Origin: Arcobacter vandammei
GTDB taxonomy: Bacteria; Campylobacterota; Campylobacteria; Campylobacterales; Arcobacteraceae
Length of the DNA: 64,000 bases
Direction of reading: 5' to 3'
NCBI RefSeq assembly: GCF_016106035.1
Contig: NZ_JADKPZ010000001.1
Coordinates: 1-64,000 of the forward strand
This document shows positions 8,961-17,816 of the stretch, piece by piece. Below the pieces are notes generated by a model that saw nothing but the letters and a program-made list of their open reading frames with translations, ran no database searches and had not been told where the DNA came from. The position numbers and the translations under genes are program-made. Positions within the stretch are counted from its first letter, which is position 1; every line of letters begins with the position of its first letter.

Positions 8961-11006
8961 ATGTCTGTAAAAACTAGGTTGTGGTTATTATCATCTGTTT
9001 TACTTTTTGGTATGTTAATTATTGGATATATTGGATTTAATAGTGCAAAAACTTGGTCTAATGATATAGAAGAAGTTGCCCAACAAAGAGTTCCAATTTT
9101 ATTATCTTTAGCTGATTTAGACAAAGAGAGAATGGATATTCGTTCTATTGTTCATGAGTTTAACACAGTTTATTACACTAACAATACTAAAGAAAATCTT
9201 CAAAAAGTACAAAAATCAAAACTTGATACTTGGAGTAGAATTCAAAAGCAGTGGGATTTCTTTAAAAGTACACCAAGAAAAACTGAAGCTGGACAAAAAG
9301 CTTTTGCTGGTTTAGAAGAAGCATTTAACGACTGGAAAAATATTCATATAACTTTGGATAATCTAATAGCAAAAACGATAGAAGCCTCAGATAATAAAGA
9401 GATTCAAGCAACTTATGCAAAACTTTATAACACAAATATTGCAAATTTAGTTGTAATTTCAGAGAAATTCTCAAAACTTCTATTGGAACAAAGAGAAAGA
9501 ACATTTAATTTTTCTAAAAATATGATAGAAAATTCAGTTTCTAGTGCTAATAACTCTATTGTTACTATAGTTGTAGTATTTCTTGTAATAGCTATTTTAG
9601 GTTTAGTTTTTGTATTTATTACTATAAATTTCATTACTAATTCTTTAGAAAAAATAAAATCTGGAACACTTAGTTTCTTTGATTTCTTAAATCACAAAAC
9701 AACTTCTAGTTCGTATATTGATATAACTTCTAAAGATGAGTTTGGTGAAATTGCAAATGTAGTAAATACAAATATAAAAAATTCAAGTGATGGAATAAAA
9801 AAAGATAATGAATTTTTAGAAGATGTAGAAAGATTTGTAAAAGAGCTTTCAAATGGAAATATGCTTGCAAAAATAGAAAAAACAAGTGATACTCCAAATC
9901 TAATAGCTCTTAAAGGACTATTAGATCACCTTCAAGATTATCTTGAGCATACAATAGCAAGAGATGTAAATAAACTTTTAAGTGTAATTGAAAGCTTCAA
10001 ACAACACGATTTTACAGCAAGATTTCCAAGTCCTTATGCAAAAGTAGCTGTCGCTATGAATGAGTTAGGTGATGAGATTAGTGATTTATTAAAACAATCA
10101 TTAAATGTTGGTCTTGTTTTACAATCTAGCTCTAATGAGCTTCTTGAAAATGTTGATATTTTAAATAAAAGTTCAAATAGTGCTGCTGCTTCACTTGAAG
10201 AGACAGCTGCCGCTCTTGAAGAGATTACAAGCACAGTTATTAGTAATGCAAATAATGTAGCACAAATGTCAAATTTATCAAGTCAAGTTTCTAATTCAGC
10301 AAAAAAAGGTCAAGAGTTAGCAAATCATACAACAACTGCTATGGATGAGATAAATAATCAAGTAAATAGAATAAATGAAGCAATTGCTGTAATTGATCAA
10401 ATTGCATTCCAAACAAATATTTTATCTTTAAATGCCGCTGTTGAAGCAGCAACAGCTGGAGAAGCTGGAAAAGGATTTGCCGTTGTTGCAGGAGAGGTTA
10501 GAAATCTAGCAAGTAGAAGTGCTGAAGCTGCTAAAGAGATTAAAAATCTAGTAGAGTATGCAACACAAAAAGCAAATGAAGGTAAAAATATCAGTTTTGA
10601 AATGATTGAAGGATATACAGAACTTCTTGAAAATATAAATAAACAAGCAGAAACTATAAATGAAATAGCAAATGCTTCTAAAGAACAACAAGCTGGAATT
10701 ACTCAAATAAATGATGCAGTAACAGGACTTGACCAACAAACTCAACAAAATGCTAATATTGCTGCAAATACTAAAGAGATTGCAGTAAAAGCAAATGATA
10801 TAGCTTACAAAGTTGTTGAAGATGCAAATAAAAATGAATTTATTGGGAAACAAGAACTTCAAAATGAATTTAAAAATAGTGCAAAACCTGTAAAAAAAGA
10901 TGCAACAGTTAGTGTAGCAAATACTAAAACTGAATCAAAAGTTATTAAACCAGCAACAAAAGAGATAAAATCATCTTCAAATGATGATGAGTGGGAAGCT
11001 TTTTAA
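8961..11006 (+). CDS. Methyl-accepting chemotaxis protein
   Basis: This 681-aa chemoreceptor has a first membrane segment at residues about 6-26 and a periplasmic four-helix-bundle-like sensor (about 30-190). A second membrane segment lies at about 195-222, followed by HAMP-like regions. The signalling tip carries the hallmark IAFQTNILSLNAAVEAA and GFAVVAGEVRNLA. It should relay ligand binding to CheA/CheW. The tail ends in DDEWEAF after a lysine/serine-rich linker. I do not recognise a CheR-binding pentapeptide of the usual NWETF kind, although WEAF is close. The gene is monocistronic with a terminator right after the stop. Confidence 0.95.
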   Translation: MSVKTRLWLLSSVLLFGMLIIGYIGFNSAKTWSNDIEEVAQQRVPILLSLADLDKERMDIRSIVHEFNTVYYTNNTKENLQKVQKSKLDTWSRIQKQWDFFKSTPRKTEAGQKAFAGLEEAFNDWKNIHITLDNLIAKTIEASDNKEIQATYAKLYNTNIANLVVISEKFSKLLLEQRERTFNFSKNMIENSVSSANNSIVTIVVVFLVIAILGLVFVFITINFITNSLEKIKSGTLSFFDFLNHKTTSSSYIDITSKDEFGEIANVVNTNIKNSSDGIKKDNEFLEDVERFVKELSNGNMLAKIEKTSDTPNLIALKGLLDHLQDYLEHTIARDVNKLLSVIESFKQHDFTARFPSPYAKVAVAMNELGDEISDLLKQSLNVGLVLQSSSNELLENVDILNKSSNSAAASLEETAAALEEITSTVISNANNVAQMSNLSSQVSNSAKKGQELANHTTTAMDEINNQVNRINEAIAVIDQIAFQTNILSLNAAVEAATAGEAGKGFAVVAGEVRNLASRSAEAAKEIKNLVEYATQKANEGKNISFEMIEGYTELLENINKQAETINEIANASKEQQAGITQINDAVTGLDQQTQQNANIAANTKEIAVKANDIAYKVVEDANKNEFIGKQELQNEFKNSAKPVKKDATVSVANTKTESKVIKPATKEIKSSSNDDEWEAF

Positions 11007-11029
11007 AATAGAGCTTTCTGCTCTATTTT
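11005..11029 (+). terminator. Terminator after the chemoreceptor gene
   Basis: Perfect 9-bp inverted repeat aaaatagag / ctctatttt with a 7-nt loop, ending in a T-rich tract, directly after the stop codon at 11006. It covers the upstream TTG of the next reading frame and so argues for a start slightly further downstream there. Confidence 0.75.
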
Positions 11030-11747
11030 GGTAAAAAACTTGAAACAAGAATTTTTATATCTAATAGAAAAAGAGAATTTAGAAGATAAAAATACTCTTT
11101 TTGAAATTTACAAAAATAACAAAACAAACTACTATGTAAGCTTAGATTTTTCACAAGAGTTTTATATTCTTCTTGCAAAAACTGGATTTATTTCTACATC
11201 TATTTTTATTGAAAATGAGTTTTATTTGCTACCTGAAATACAATTTGAGTATGCAATTTTAGACTTCTCTAATCTTCATATAAGCAAAAAGGTAAAAAAA
11301 CTTTTAAATCAAAAAAACTATCAATTTTTTATAAATAAAGATATAGAAAAAGTTTTAGAAAAACTTGAACTATATCATAAAGAAAATTGGCTTTGTGGAA
11401 AATATAAAGATTTAATTTTAGATTTATATAAAAATCCAAAAGATGATTTTGAGATTTTTTGTGTAGAACTTTATGATGATAATAATATTATAGTTGCAGG
11501 TGAAATAGGCTATAAAATAGCTAAAACTTATACTTCGTTGAGTGGTTTTTCAAGTAAAGAAAAAATTTACAACAACTGGGGAAAACTACAACTTGTATTA
11601 CTAGCACTTTATTTAGAAGAAAACAGTTTCTCTTTTTGGAATTTAGGTCACCCTTATATGCAATATAAATTTGATTTAGGAGCAAAACTATATAGTAGAG
11701 ATGAATTTTTAAAAAGGTGGTTACCGCTTAGCTTTAGTAATTTATAG
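11028..11747 (+). CDS. Aat-like (leucyl/phenylalanyl-tRNA-protein transferase-like) protein
   Basis: The frame is open from 11028, but the better start is TTG at 11040, because 11028 lies inside a terminator stem (about 235 aa). The C-terminal half resembles the GNAT fold of Aat enzymes. The pattern is an AGEIGYKIAKTYTSLSGF strand-turn, then a helix (KLQLVLLALYLEE), then WNLGHPYMQYKFDLGAK and SRDEFLKRW, matching the order seen around the catalytic region of Aat. Such enzymes add Leu or Phe to protein N-termini for ClpS/ClpAP degradation. The N-terminal half is diverged, so another aminoacyl-tRNA-using GNAT role is possible. Confidence 0.5.
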   Translation: MVKNLKQEFLYLIEKENLEDKNTLFEIYKNNKTNYYVSLDFSQEFYILLAKTGFISTSIFIENEFYLLPEIQFEYAILDFSNLHISKKVKKLLNQKNYQFFINKDIEKVLEKLELYHKENWLCGKYKDLILDLYKNPKDDFEIFCVELYDDNNIIVAGEIGYKIAKTYTSLSGFSSKEKIYNNWGKLQLVLLALYLEENSFSFWNLGHPYMQYKFDLGAKLYSRDEFLKRWLPLSFSNL

Positions 11748-12609
11748 ATACATAAAAACTAAACTCAAACTCATCATCTAAATCTATAAAATCTGGTTTA
11801 TCATATATTGCAAAAGATGGTTTTGTAGTGGTTTCATATTCACTTTTTGGTAACCACTCATGATAAACCCACTGGATAAAAGGCAATAAATCCTCATTTT
11901 TTACCTTTAAATCAAATTTTGCATAAACCCCACCAGCTATATTGAATTTTGGGATTCTATCGCTTTTTATACTTTTATCATCATCAACAATAATACAAGC
12001 GATATATTGACAATCATCAAGTGGTGTAATTGTAGGATTATCGTGAAAAAGTGCAGCTCTTTTATATGATTTTATATTATTTGTTAAAACCCAAGTTTGA
12101 AGCTTTTGCCAAGTTTCTTCTATATTTTGATTATAACCCCTATTTCTTAAGTAGTAACTCTCAATGTCTTTTGTTTTTACTATTGTTGGAGTGATATTTT
12201 CAAAACTGGCTTTTGATTTCATCGCAAATTTTGACTGCTTTATAATCTCATTTGAATACTCTTTATATCCACCATTTTTCCACTCTTTTGGACTCATTCC
12301 AAATCTCTCTTTAAAAATTTTTATAAAAGATGATTGAGATGAGTAACCGCAAGAGTTTACAATACTTGAAATTGTTGAGTACTTATTTGTTAAAAGTAAG
12401 TTTGAAGCTTTTTGTAGCCTTATTGATTTTATACTTTCATATATGTTTCTACCAAAAATCTCTTTAAAAATCCTATGCATATGAAATTTACTTACTCCTA
12501 AATCCATACTAAGTTCTTCTATATCTATGTTTATTTCAATATGGGTATAAATATAGTACATAATATCATTTGCTATTTTTGTTCGTTTTTCTAAAGTCTC
12601 TTTTTTCAT
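11734..12609 (-). CDS. AraC-family regulator with GyrI-like effector domain
   Basis: This 291-aa transcription factor has two helix-turn-helix motifs at its N-terminus (residues about 20-110, containing VSKFHMHRIFKEIFG and CGYSSQSSFIKIFKERFGMSP). These are followed by a GyrI/Bacterial transcription activator effector-binding domain (about 130-291) that in the family binds small hydrophobic ligands. This Rob/SoxS-like layout suggests a stress or drug-responsive regulator. It is convergent with the Aat-like gene, and the 3' ends overlap by 14 nt. No target is evident. Confidence 0.88.
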   Translation of the reverse strand: MKKETLEKRTKIANDIMYYIYTHIEINIDIEELSMDLGVSKFHMHRIFKEIFGRNIYESIKSIRLQKASNLLLTNKYSTISSIVNSCGYSSQSSFIKIFKERFGMSPKEWKNGGYKEYSNEIIKQSKFAMKSKASFENITPTIVKTKDIESYYLRNRGYNQNIEETWQKLQTWVLTNNIKSYKRAALFHDNPTITPLDDCQYIACIIVDDDKSIKSDRIPKFNIAGGVYAKFDLKVKNEDLLPFIQWVYHEWLPKSEYETTTKPSFAIYDKPDFIDLDDEFEFSFYVSINY

Positions 12610-12748
12610 AAGATAATTTTATCAAATTTTAGATAAAATTAGCACTAAACAACAATTTATAAAGCACCAAAAAGGAAGAAGAAAATATAAAATTTTCCTA
12701 AAATACGGTACTTTAAAACAAGTGTTAATAAATACTTAAAGGAGAAAT

Positions 12749-13012
12749 GTGGAAGCCTTATTACAAGCAATATTCAGCTTTTTTATAATTATGGGGGTAG
12801 TTTCAACTATTCTATTAGTTATTGGATTTTTGCTAAAAGCAAAAGGTGTTACTTTTGTTGAATTTTTTCCAAAAAAACCAGAGCCTGCAACATCTCAAGT
12901 TATCTATAATAATGTTATTTCTCAAGCACCAGCAAATCCTTATGGAATTGATGCTAGAAAAGTAGCTGCAATTATGGCTGCAATTGAGCATCATACGAAA
13001 GCAAAGGCATAG
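12749..13012 (+). CDS. oadG: OadG-like small membrane subunit of a biotin decarboxylase
   Basis: This 87-aa protein has one N-terminal membrane helix (about residues 5-28) and a soluble tail with proline-rich linker, then AIMAAIEHHTKAKA at the C-terminus. That fits the gamma subunit of sodium-pumping oxaloacetate decarboxylase, which anchors the alpha subunit. The start is GTG at 12749 behind a good AAAGGAG. Its stop is 3 nt before the alpha subunit start. Confidence 0.75.
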   Translation: MEALLQAIFSFFIIMGVVSTILLVIGFLLKAKGVTFVEFFPKKPEPATSQVIYNNVISQAPANPYGIDARKVAAIMAAIEHHTKAKA

Positions 13013-13015
13013 TTT

Positions 13016-14848
13016 ATGGCAAAAAAATATATTGATATTATGGATACTACTTTCAGAGATGGATTTCAATCTGTTTTTGGAGGAAGAGTTTTAATGAATG
13101 ATTTCTTTCCAGCTGTTGAAGCTGCGAAAGATGCAGGAATTAGACATTTTGAATTTGGTGGAGGAGCTAGATTTCAAAGTCTATTTTTCTACTTAAATGA
13201 AAATGCTTTTGACATGATGGATAAATTTAGAGCAATCGTTGGTCCTGATGCAAATCTACAAACATTAGCTCGAGGTATTAATACTGTTATGCTTGATACT
13301 GGTAGTCGTGAATTAATTGATTTACATGCAAAACTTTTTGCAAAACATGGAACAACTACTATTAGAAATTTTGATGCACTAAATGATGTTCAAAATTTAG
13401 AGTATTCAGCGCAATGTATTAAAAATCATGGATTAAAACATGAAGCAGTTGTTACTTTAATGGATTTACCACCAAATTGTACAGGTGCCCATGATGTACC
13501 TTTTTATGAAAAAACTTTAAGAAAAATTCTTGATAGTGGTTTACCATTTGATTCTATTTGCTTTAAAGATGCAAGTGGTACAAGTAGCCCAAATAAAGTT
13601 TTTGAAACAATTAAAATGGCAAGAAAACTTTTAGGAGATTCAACTCATATAAGACTTCATACCCATGAAACAGCTGGTGTTTCTGTTGCTTGTTATTTAG
13701 CAGCACTTGAAGCTGGAGCTGATGGTATAGATTTAGCAGCAAGTCCAGTTAGTGGTGGAACATCTCAACCAGATATTCTTACAATGCTACATGCTACAAA
13801 AGGTATGAACTACGATTTAGGTGGATTAGAAATAGATAAAATCTTAAAATATGAAGAGGTTTTAGCTGATTGTTTAAAAGATTACTTCTTACCACCAGAA
13901 GCGACTCAAGTATCGCCACTTATTCCATTCTCACCAATGCCAGGAGGTGCTTTAACAGCAAATACACAAATGATGAGAGATAACGGAACTTTAAATAAAT
14001 TCCCAGAAGTGATAAAAGCTATGCAAGAAGTTGTAGTAAAAGGTGGATTTGGAACATCTGTAACTCCTGTTAGCCAGTTTTATTGGCAACAAGCTTATGC
14101 AAATGTTATGTTTGGTCCTTGGAAACAAATCGCTCCAGGTTATGGAAGAATGGTATTAGGATACTTTGGAAAAACTCCAGTTCCTGCTGATGATGAAATA
14201 ATCAAACTAGCAAGTGAAAAACTAAAACTAGAACCTACAACTTTAAACCCACTAGATATTGCAGATGCAGACCCTAAAAAAAGAGTAGATGTTTGGAAAC
14301 AAAGACTAGAAATTGAAGGAATAGAAGCAACTGAAGAGAATATCTTTATAGCTGCTGCTTGTGATGAGAAAGGTATTGCATTTTTAAAAGGTGAAGCACC
14401 TTTAAATGTAAGAAAAAATTGTACAAATGAAGTAAAAGAGACAAAACAAAAAGGAGAAAATAAAATGGCAAATGGAAATTATACAGTAGTAGTAGATGGT
14501 CAAAGATTTAATGTATCGGTTTTTGAAGGAGATGTTCAAAATATTCAAGTAGCACAACCTGTTGTTCAAGCACCAGTTCAAGCTGCAGCTCCTGTTCAAG
14601 CAGCTCCAGTAGCACCTGCAAAACCAGTTTATAATGGTACAGAAGTTCCAGCAGCTGTAAATGGAAATGTATGGAAAATTCTTGTAAAAGAGGGCGATAG
14701 AGTTGAAAAAGATCAACAAATTATGATTTTAGAAGCTATGAAAATGGAAATAGATATTGTTGCACCAGTTTCTGGAACAGTAAGTAAAATCCTAACTGAG
14801 CCTACAAAAGCGGTTGAAGAAGGACAAGTTTTAGCTGTTATCTCTTAA
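13016..14848 (+). CDS. oadA: Oxaloacetate decarboxylase alpha / pyruvate carboxylase subunit B
   Basis: This 610-aa protein has an N-terminal HMGL-like carboxyltransferase TIM barrel (DTTFRDGFQSVFGGR, with metal-binding HTHETAG) and a conserved carboxylase domain. A linker rich in Ala, Pro, Val and Gln precedes the C-terminal biotinyl domain with the biotin-accepting lysine in EAMKME. It transfers CO2 between oxaloacetate or pyruvate and biotin. No beta subunit (OadB) gene is nearby, so it may act as a pyruvate carboxylase B subunit with a separate biotin carboxylase. The adjacent gamma-like gene nevertheless favours a membrane-bound decarboxylase. Confidence 0.9.
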   Translation: MAKKYIDIMDTTFRDGFQSVFGGRVLMNDFFPAVEAAKDAGIRHFEFGGGARFQSLFFYLNENAFDMMDKFRAIVGPDANLQTLARGINTVMLDTGSRELIDLHAKLFAKHGTTTIRNFDALNDVQNLEYSAQCIKNHGLKHEAVVTLMDLPPNCTGAHDVPFYEKTLRKILDSGLPFDSICFKDASGTSSPNKVFETIKMARKLLGDSTHIRLHTHETAGVSVACYLAALEAGADGIDLAASPVSGGTSQPDILTMLHATKGMNYDLGGLEIDKILKYEEVLADCLKDYFLPPEATQVSPLIPFSPMPGGALTANTQMMRDNGTLNKFPEVIKAMQEVVVKGGFGTSVTPVSQFYWQQAYANVMFGPWKQIAPGYGRMVLGYFGKTPVPADDEIIKLASEKLKLEPTTLNPLDIADADPKKRVDVWKQRLEIEGIEATEENIFIAAACDEKGIAFLKGEAPLNVRKNCTNEVKETKQKGENKMANGNYTVVVDGQRFNVSVFEGDVQNIQVAQPVVQAPVQAAAPVQAAPVAPAKPVYNGTEVPAAVNGNVWKILVKEGDRVEKDQQIMILEAMKMEIDIVAPVSGTVSKILTEPTKAVEEGQVLAVIS

Positions 14849-14853
14849 ATAAT

Positions 14854-14879
14854 ATTAGATAGAGTTTTCTCTATCTAAT
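14854..14879 (+). terminator. Terminator after oadA
   Basis: Perfect 11-bp inverted repeat attagatagag / ctctatctaat with a 4-nt loop, just after the oadA stop. Confidence 0.7.
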
Positions 14880-14949
14880 AATCTACATTAAAATCTTTAA
14901 TTAATCTTATTATTATAAAATACTCAACAAAAAATAAAAAAGAGTTATT

Positions 14950-15075
14950 ATGTTAAAAATCTTACAAATAGTTTTAATGATATTTATTATTCTTAGCTTC
15001 AATGCCTGTTTTACATCAGCTCATATAAGTAGTGGAGGAAGTGTTGGAATGAGTGTTGGTGGAAAAGTTTTTTAA
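14950..15075 (+). CDS. Short hydrophobic, possibly lipidated peptide (41 aa)
   Basis: A small frame starting with ATG at 14950 encodes a hydrophobic N-terminus (MLKILQIVLMIFIILSFNAC) followed by a short Ser/Gly-rich tail. The SFNAC stretch could act as a lipobox, which would give a mature peptide of only about 22 residues. There is no clear family. It lies alone between oadA and the tRNA genes, and the ribosome site is weak. Confidence 0.4.
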   Translation: MLKILQIVLMIFIILSFNACFTSAHISSGGSVGMSVGGKVF

Positions 15076-15101
15076 ATAATCTTTTATAACTAATAATTTA
15101 G

Positions 15102-15178
<77 letters not shown>

Positions 15179-15238
15179 ATAGTTTAAGAGAAATAAAAAA
15201 GCCTTATATAAAAAGTAATCTTCTTATATAAGGCTTTA

Positions 15239-15315
15239 TGGAGCGGGAGACGAGACTCGAACTCGCGACAGTCTGCTTGGAAGGCAGAAGCTCTAGCCAA
15301 CTGAGCTACTCCCGC
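15239..15315 (-). tRNA. tRNA-Gly (anticodon TCC)
   Basis: Minus-strand cloverleaf with GCGGGAG acceptor stem, anticodon loop CTTCCAA and encoded CCA. It lies 9 nt from the left attachment repeat of the integrated element and probably followed tRNA-Leu directly in the uninterrupted operon. Confidence 0.95.
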
Positions 15316-15324
15316 TTAAATAAA

Positions 15325-15336
15325 TGGTGCGGATGA
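15325..15336. repeat. Left attachment site core (attL)
   Basis: Twelve bases tggtgcggatga, identical to the 3' end of tRNA-Leu at 32744-32755. The flanking bases differ on both sides, so the identity block is exactly 12 bp. Confidence 0.85.
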
Positions 15337-15427
15337 TAGGATACTGAAATCCATCAATCACAATGTTTGTGGGAAGTGTAGAATTTTCAAACTTCCAAAT
15401 AAAGTTTCCCATAAGTTTATCAGTCAT
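15325..15427 (-). other. Separated 5' end of the integrase gene, int(N), 34 codons
   Basis: On the minus strand an ATG at 15427 opens 34 sense codons (starting MTDKLMGNF and ending DGFQYPIIRT) that run through the 12-bp core in the same phase as the integrase frame at the other end. Position 15325 and position 32744 are both first codon positions. Circularisation would therefore fuse this stretch to the integrase and give a 517-aa protein with a normal start. In the integrated state the frame enters the flanking DNA instead. No Shine-Dalgarno is visible, but a TATAAT lies just upstream, so translation may be leaderless. A second in-frame ATG is at 15412. Confidence 0.65.
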
Positions 15428-15432
15428 TTGTA

Positions 15433-15460
15433 ATTATAATGTCTGTATTCTTACTTTCAT
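15433..15460 (-). promoter_or_regulatory. Candidate promoter of int(N), now facing tRNA-Gly and tRNA-Arg
   Basis: On the minus strand there is a perfect -10 box TATAAT (15438-15433) with a 4/6 match to a -35 box (ATGAAA at 15460-15455) at 16-nt spacing. Transcription would start near the ATG at 15427. In the integrated state it reads into tRNA-Gly and tRNA-Arg, which have lost their original upstream promoter. Confidence 0.5.
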
Positions 15461-15579
15461 CTTTAACGAATGGAAGTATAGCGAATAAAACTTAGAAAAA
15501 TATTAAAAAATATAAAATAGATAGTAATTATATATATAAAAGTTTACTATGAAAACAAAAAAAGTTTGGGAAAAGAAAA

Positions 15580-15610
15580 GAGTATATCAATTTTTGATGG
15601 TGATATACTC
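15580..15610 (-). terminator. Terminator of the RHH-like gene
   Basis: 10-bp inverted repeat gagtatatca / tgatatactc with an 11-nt loop, followed on the minus strand by a pyrimidine/T-rich tract. It lies 31 nt downstream of the gene at 15642. Confidence 0.6.
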
Positions 15611-15641
15611 CATCCAATGTAATAAGACTTTAGAATCAGTT

Positions 15642-16052
15642 TTATGGTTTTCTTTGGATATGATAACTTTTATCCACCAAATTCATCAACTCATCAATCT
15701 GTTGTGTGATTTTTTCATCCTCTTTCTTTTTCAATTCTCTCTCAAAATTAACAACACAACACATAACCAAATGGGATTTTTTAACATCTAATTTTTTTGA
15801 AAAGAAGTTTAAAACTTCCAAACAATCGAATGGTAAAGTATAAAATTTTGGTATTGTATTTTTTCTTTTTCTAATACTTTTTATAGGTTTACCATTACTA
15901 CTTTCCAATTCTTCATACATTAACTCATAACCATTTTGAATATAAAACAATAAAATCTTACTTTTTGGAATATTCTCCATCAAACTTCTTTTTTCAATAA
16001 TATCCACAACAGATTTTTCTAATGTATAACAAACTTTTTTGTGTTTTCTCAT
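15642..16052 (-). CDS. Small possible DNA-binding protein with two ribbon-helix-helix-like segments
   Basis: I chose the ATG at 16052 (MRKHKKVCYT, 136 aa), although the frame is open to 16064. Two stretches have the strand-helix-helix look of ribbon-helix-helix proteins: YTLEKSVVDIIEKRSLMENI near the N-terminus and LPFDCLEVLNFFSKKLDV near residue 90. The tail is rich in Lys and Glu. It could be a plasmid regulator or a copy-number or partition factor. No close family is recognised. It is the first gene inside the left end of the element. Confidence 0.5.
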   Translation of the reverse strand: MRKHKKVCYTLEKSVVDIIEKRSLMENIPKSKILLFYIQNGYELMYEELESSNGKPIKSIRKRKNTIPKFYTLPFDCLEVLNFFSKKLDVKKSHLVMCCVVNFERELKKKEDEKITQQIDELMNLVDKSYHIQRKP

Positions 16053-16304
16053 TATAAACTCCAATTTATTCTATGTATAAATCTATTTATAATGGATTTC
16101 TAAATATATGTTTAATAGTATGAAAAAGTTTTTAAATTTAGTGAAAATATCAATAAAATAAGGTTTATTTTGGAGGTTAATTTACAGTTTAGATTTGATG
16201 ATAATTTTAGATTGTAGAGTAATAGAATGATGGAAGAAATCCATTATTCTATTACACAAATTTGAAAGGTTGATTTGAAAATGGTTGATAAACTACTTTA
16301 TTAC

Positions 16305-16682
16305 TCAAATTTTTTTGATACCATTAAAAACAAATTTGTTGGTATTCTCATCACTAAAAAATAGAAGTGAACTTTTTAATTTTTTCAATATCTCATTTGG
16401 AGATTTTTTAGTTTTAATTGTAAAGATTGATACATCACCTAATATATAGTGATAATCAACACAATTAAATCCAAAAACTCTTTGATTTGGATATTGTAAG
16501 AAGAAATTATTTGAAGTAAATAATCCATCCTTATCACCAATTTTGTATGAAATAAAATCATAAAATGGAAAGTCAATCAAATCCCTCCCCTTTATATCAT
16601 ATTCTAAATTTTCACCAATATAAATAACTCTTTCACTCTCAACCTCTTTAAATGGGTTGATTAAAAATGTTAATTCTCTCAT
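16305..16682 (-). CDS. Hypothetical protein, 125 aa
   Basis: The frame starts at an ATG at 16682 with a modest AAGGAAAT ribosome site. The protein is acidic and aromatic-rich (DFPFYDFISYKIGDKDG, then YHYILGDVSIFTIKTKK) and looks like a compact alpha/beta domain. It has no signal peptide, membrane span or recognisable motif. The neighbours are other element genes on both strands. Confidence 0.55.
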   Translation of the reverse strand: MRELTFLINPFKEVESERVIYIGENLEYDIKGRDLIDFPFYDFISYKIGDKDGLFTSNNFFLQYPNQRVFGFNCVDYHYILGDVSIFTIKTKKSPNEILKKLKSSLLFFSDENTNKFVFNGIKKI

Positions 16683-16865
16683 AATATTTCCTTATAAAAT
16701 AGAATTTAGAAACTCTCAAAAGGATGAAATCCTCTTTCCCCTTTTCATACATAAATTATAGGAAATTAGTGAAACTTAGGGAGTTTCACTTCGTTTGTAT
16801 AATATGAATGTAAAAGAGATAAAAGGTGTGGTTTAACCACTTATACAAATATTGGGAGTTTAATT

Positions 16866-17201
16866 ATGAAAAAAAGAAAAATCAAATTGGATGATAAGTT
16901 TATATCAGTAGTTAAGGAAGTTGTATCACATTGTTACAATTCATATAACCAAACTAAAGGAATTCAATTCAAAAATTATGGTGATATTATCAATTCAATT
17001 GTTAATGGTAATGTAAATGATTTTTATTTGGGTTATTTAGAAAGTTTTTCTAAATCACAATTAAAGATGGTAAATAAATCTCTAAAAAATAAGAGAAATA
17101 CTAAATCTGAAATAGATTATTATAAAAATCAAAAAAAGATTTTTATTTATCTTTGTGATTGGTTTGAAAAAAATCCAAATCCATCTGTTATAGTTATCTA
17201 A
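16866..17201 (+). CDS. Hypothetical protein, 111 aa
   Basis: ATG at 16866 preceded by GGGAGTTTA. A basic, helical, lysine/asparagine-rich small protein without membrane segments. It may head a short plus-strand transcript with the two following genes. The function is unknown. Confidence 0.55.
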   Translation: MKKRKIKLDDKFISVVKEVVSHCYNSYNQTKGIQFKNYGDIINSIVNGNVNDFYLGYLESFSKSQLKMVNKSLKNKRNTKSEIDYYKNQKKIFIYLCDWFEKNPNPSVIVI

Positions 17202-17247
17202 ATCCTTCCCTTCAACTAAAAAAATCGGTATCATCCTATAAAATGGA

Positions 17248-17448
17248 TTGATACCAATGTTAAAAATCTTCATAACTAACTTATCAGAATATAACAATGA
17301 AAACCTAATTGATAAATGGATTCTTCAATCAGATTTTTCATTTTTAAACCAAACTATCATAAAAATATTATTATCAGACGATAGTAAAAAAAATTTCATA
17401 ATAGATTGGAAATTAAATGATAAAAATATTTTTCAAATTATAAAATAA
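17248..17448 (+). CDS. Hypothetical protein, 66 aa
   Basis: Short frame with N-terminus MIPMLKIFITNLSEYNNEN; its stop overlaps the start of the next gene by 1 nt (TAATG), which suggests coupling. An ATG at codon 4 is also possible. No family is recognised. The pair looks like a small co-translated module. Confidence 0.45.
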   Translation: MIPMLKIFITNLSEYNNENLIDKWILQSDFSFLNQTIIKILLSDDSKKNFIIDWKLNDKNIFQIIK

Positions 17449-17816
17449 TGATACTTATATACTCTCCATTTCCACTTAATGAAAATCAAATCTATAACCA
17501 AATGGAATTATTCAAAGATAAATTGTCTATGTTTTTTGTAGATGACAATAGTTTTATATACAGTAGTGAAACAAATCAAAAATTACTAAGAGAAATTATC
17601 ATCAATCATAAGGTATTTTTATTTTATACCCACTCTATAAAACAAATGGGATTCACACCAACTCAAATAAGTGAATTGATAATATTTTTGTTAAAAAATG
17701 GATGTGAATTTCAATCTGAATTGGAAAATTTGTATTTCAAAAAATCTGATTTAGATACTATATATCCTAAGATATTTGAAATTTTTAGAGATAAAACTAA
17801 TTCTTTCCAAAAGTAA
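17448..17816 (+). CDS. Hypothetical protein, 122 aa
   Basis: Coupled by TAATG overlap to the 66-aa gene. It begins MILIYSPFPLNENQIYNQME and has the alternating strand/helix pattern of a small alpha/beta protein, including FLFYTHSIKQMGFTPTQISE. No known motif is seen. It is convergent with the gene at 17797 and overlaps its 3' end by 20 nt. Confidence 0.5.
   Translation: MILIYSPFPLNENQIYNQMELFKDKLSMFFVDDNSFIYSSETNQKLLREIIINHKVFLFYTHSIKQMGFTPTQISELIIFLLKNGCEFQSELENLYFKKSDLDTIYPKIFEIFRDKTNSFQK

Noticed and set aside
15549-15791. 80-aa plus-strand frame at the left end of the element
   Set aside because: It overlaps a better minus-strand gene and its terminator hairpin and has no ribosome site.
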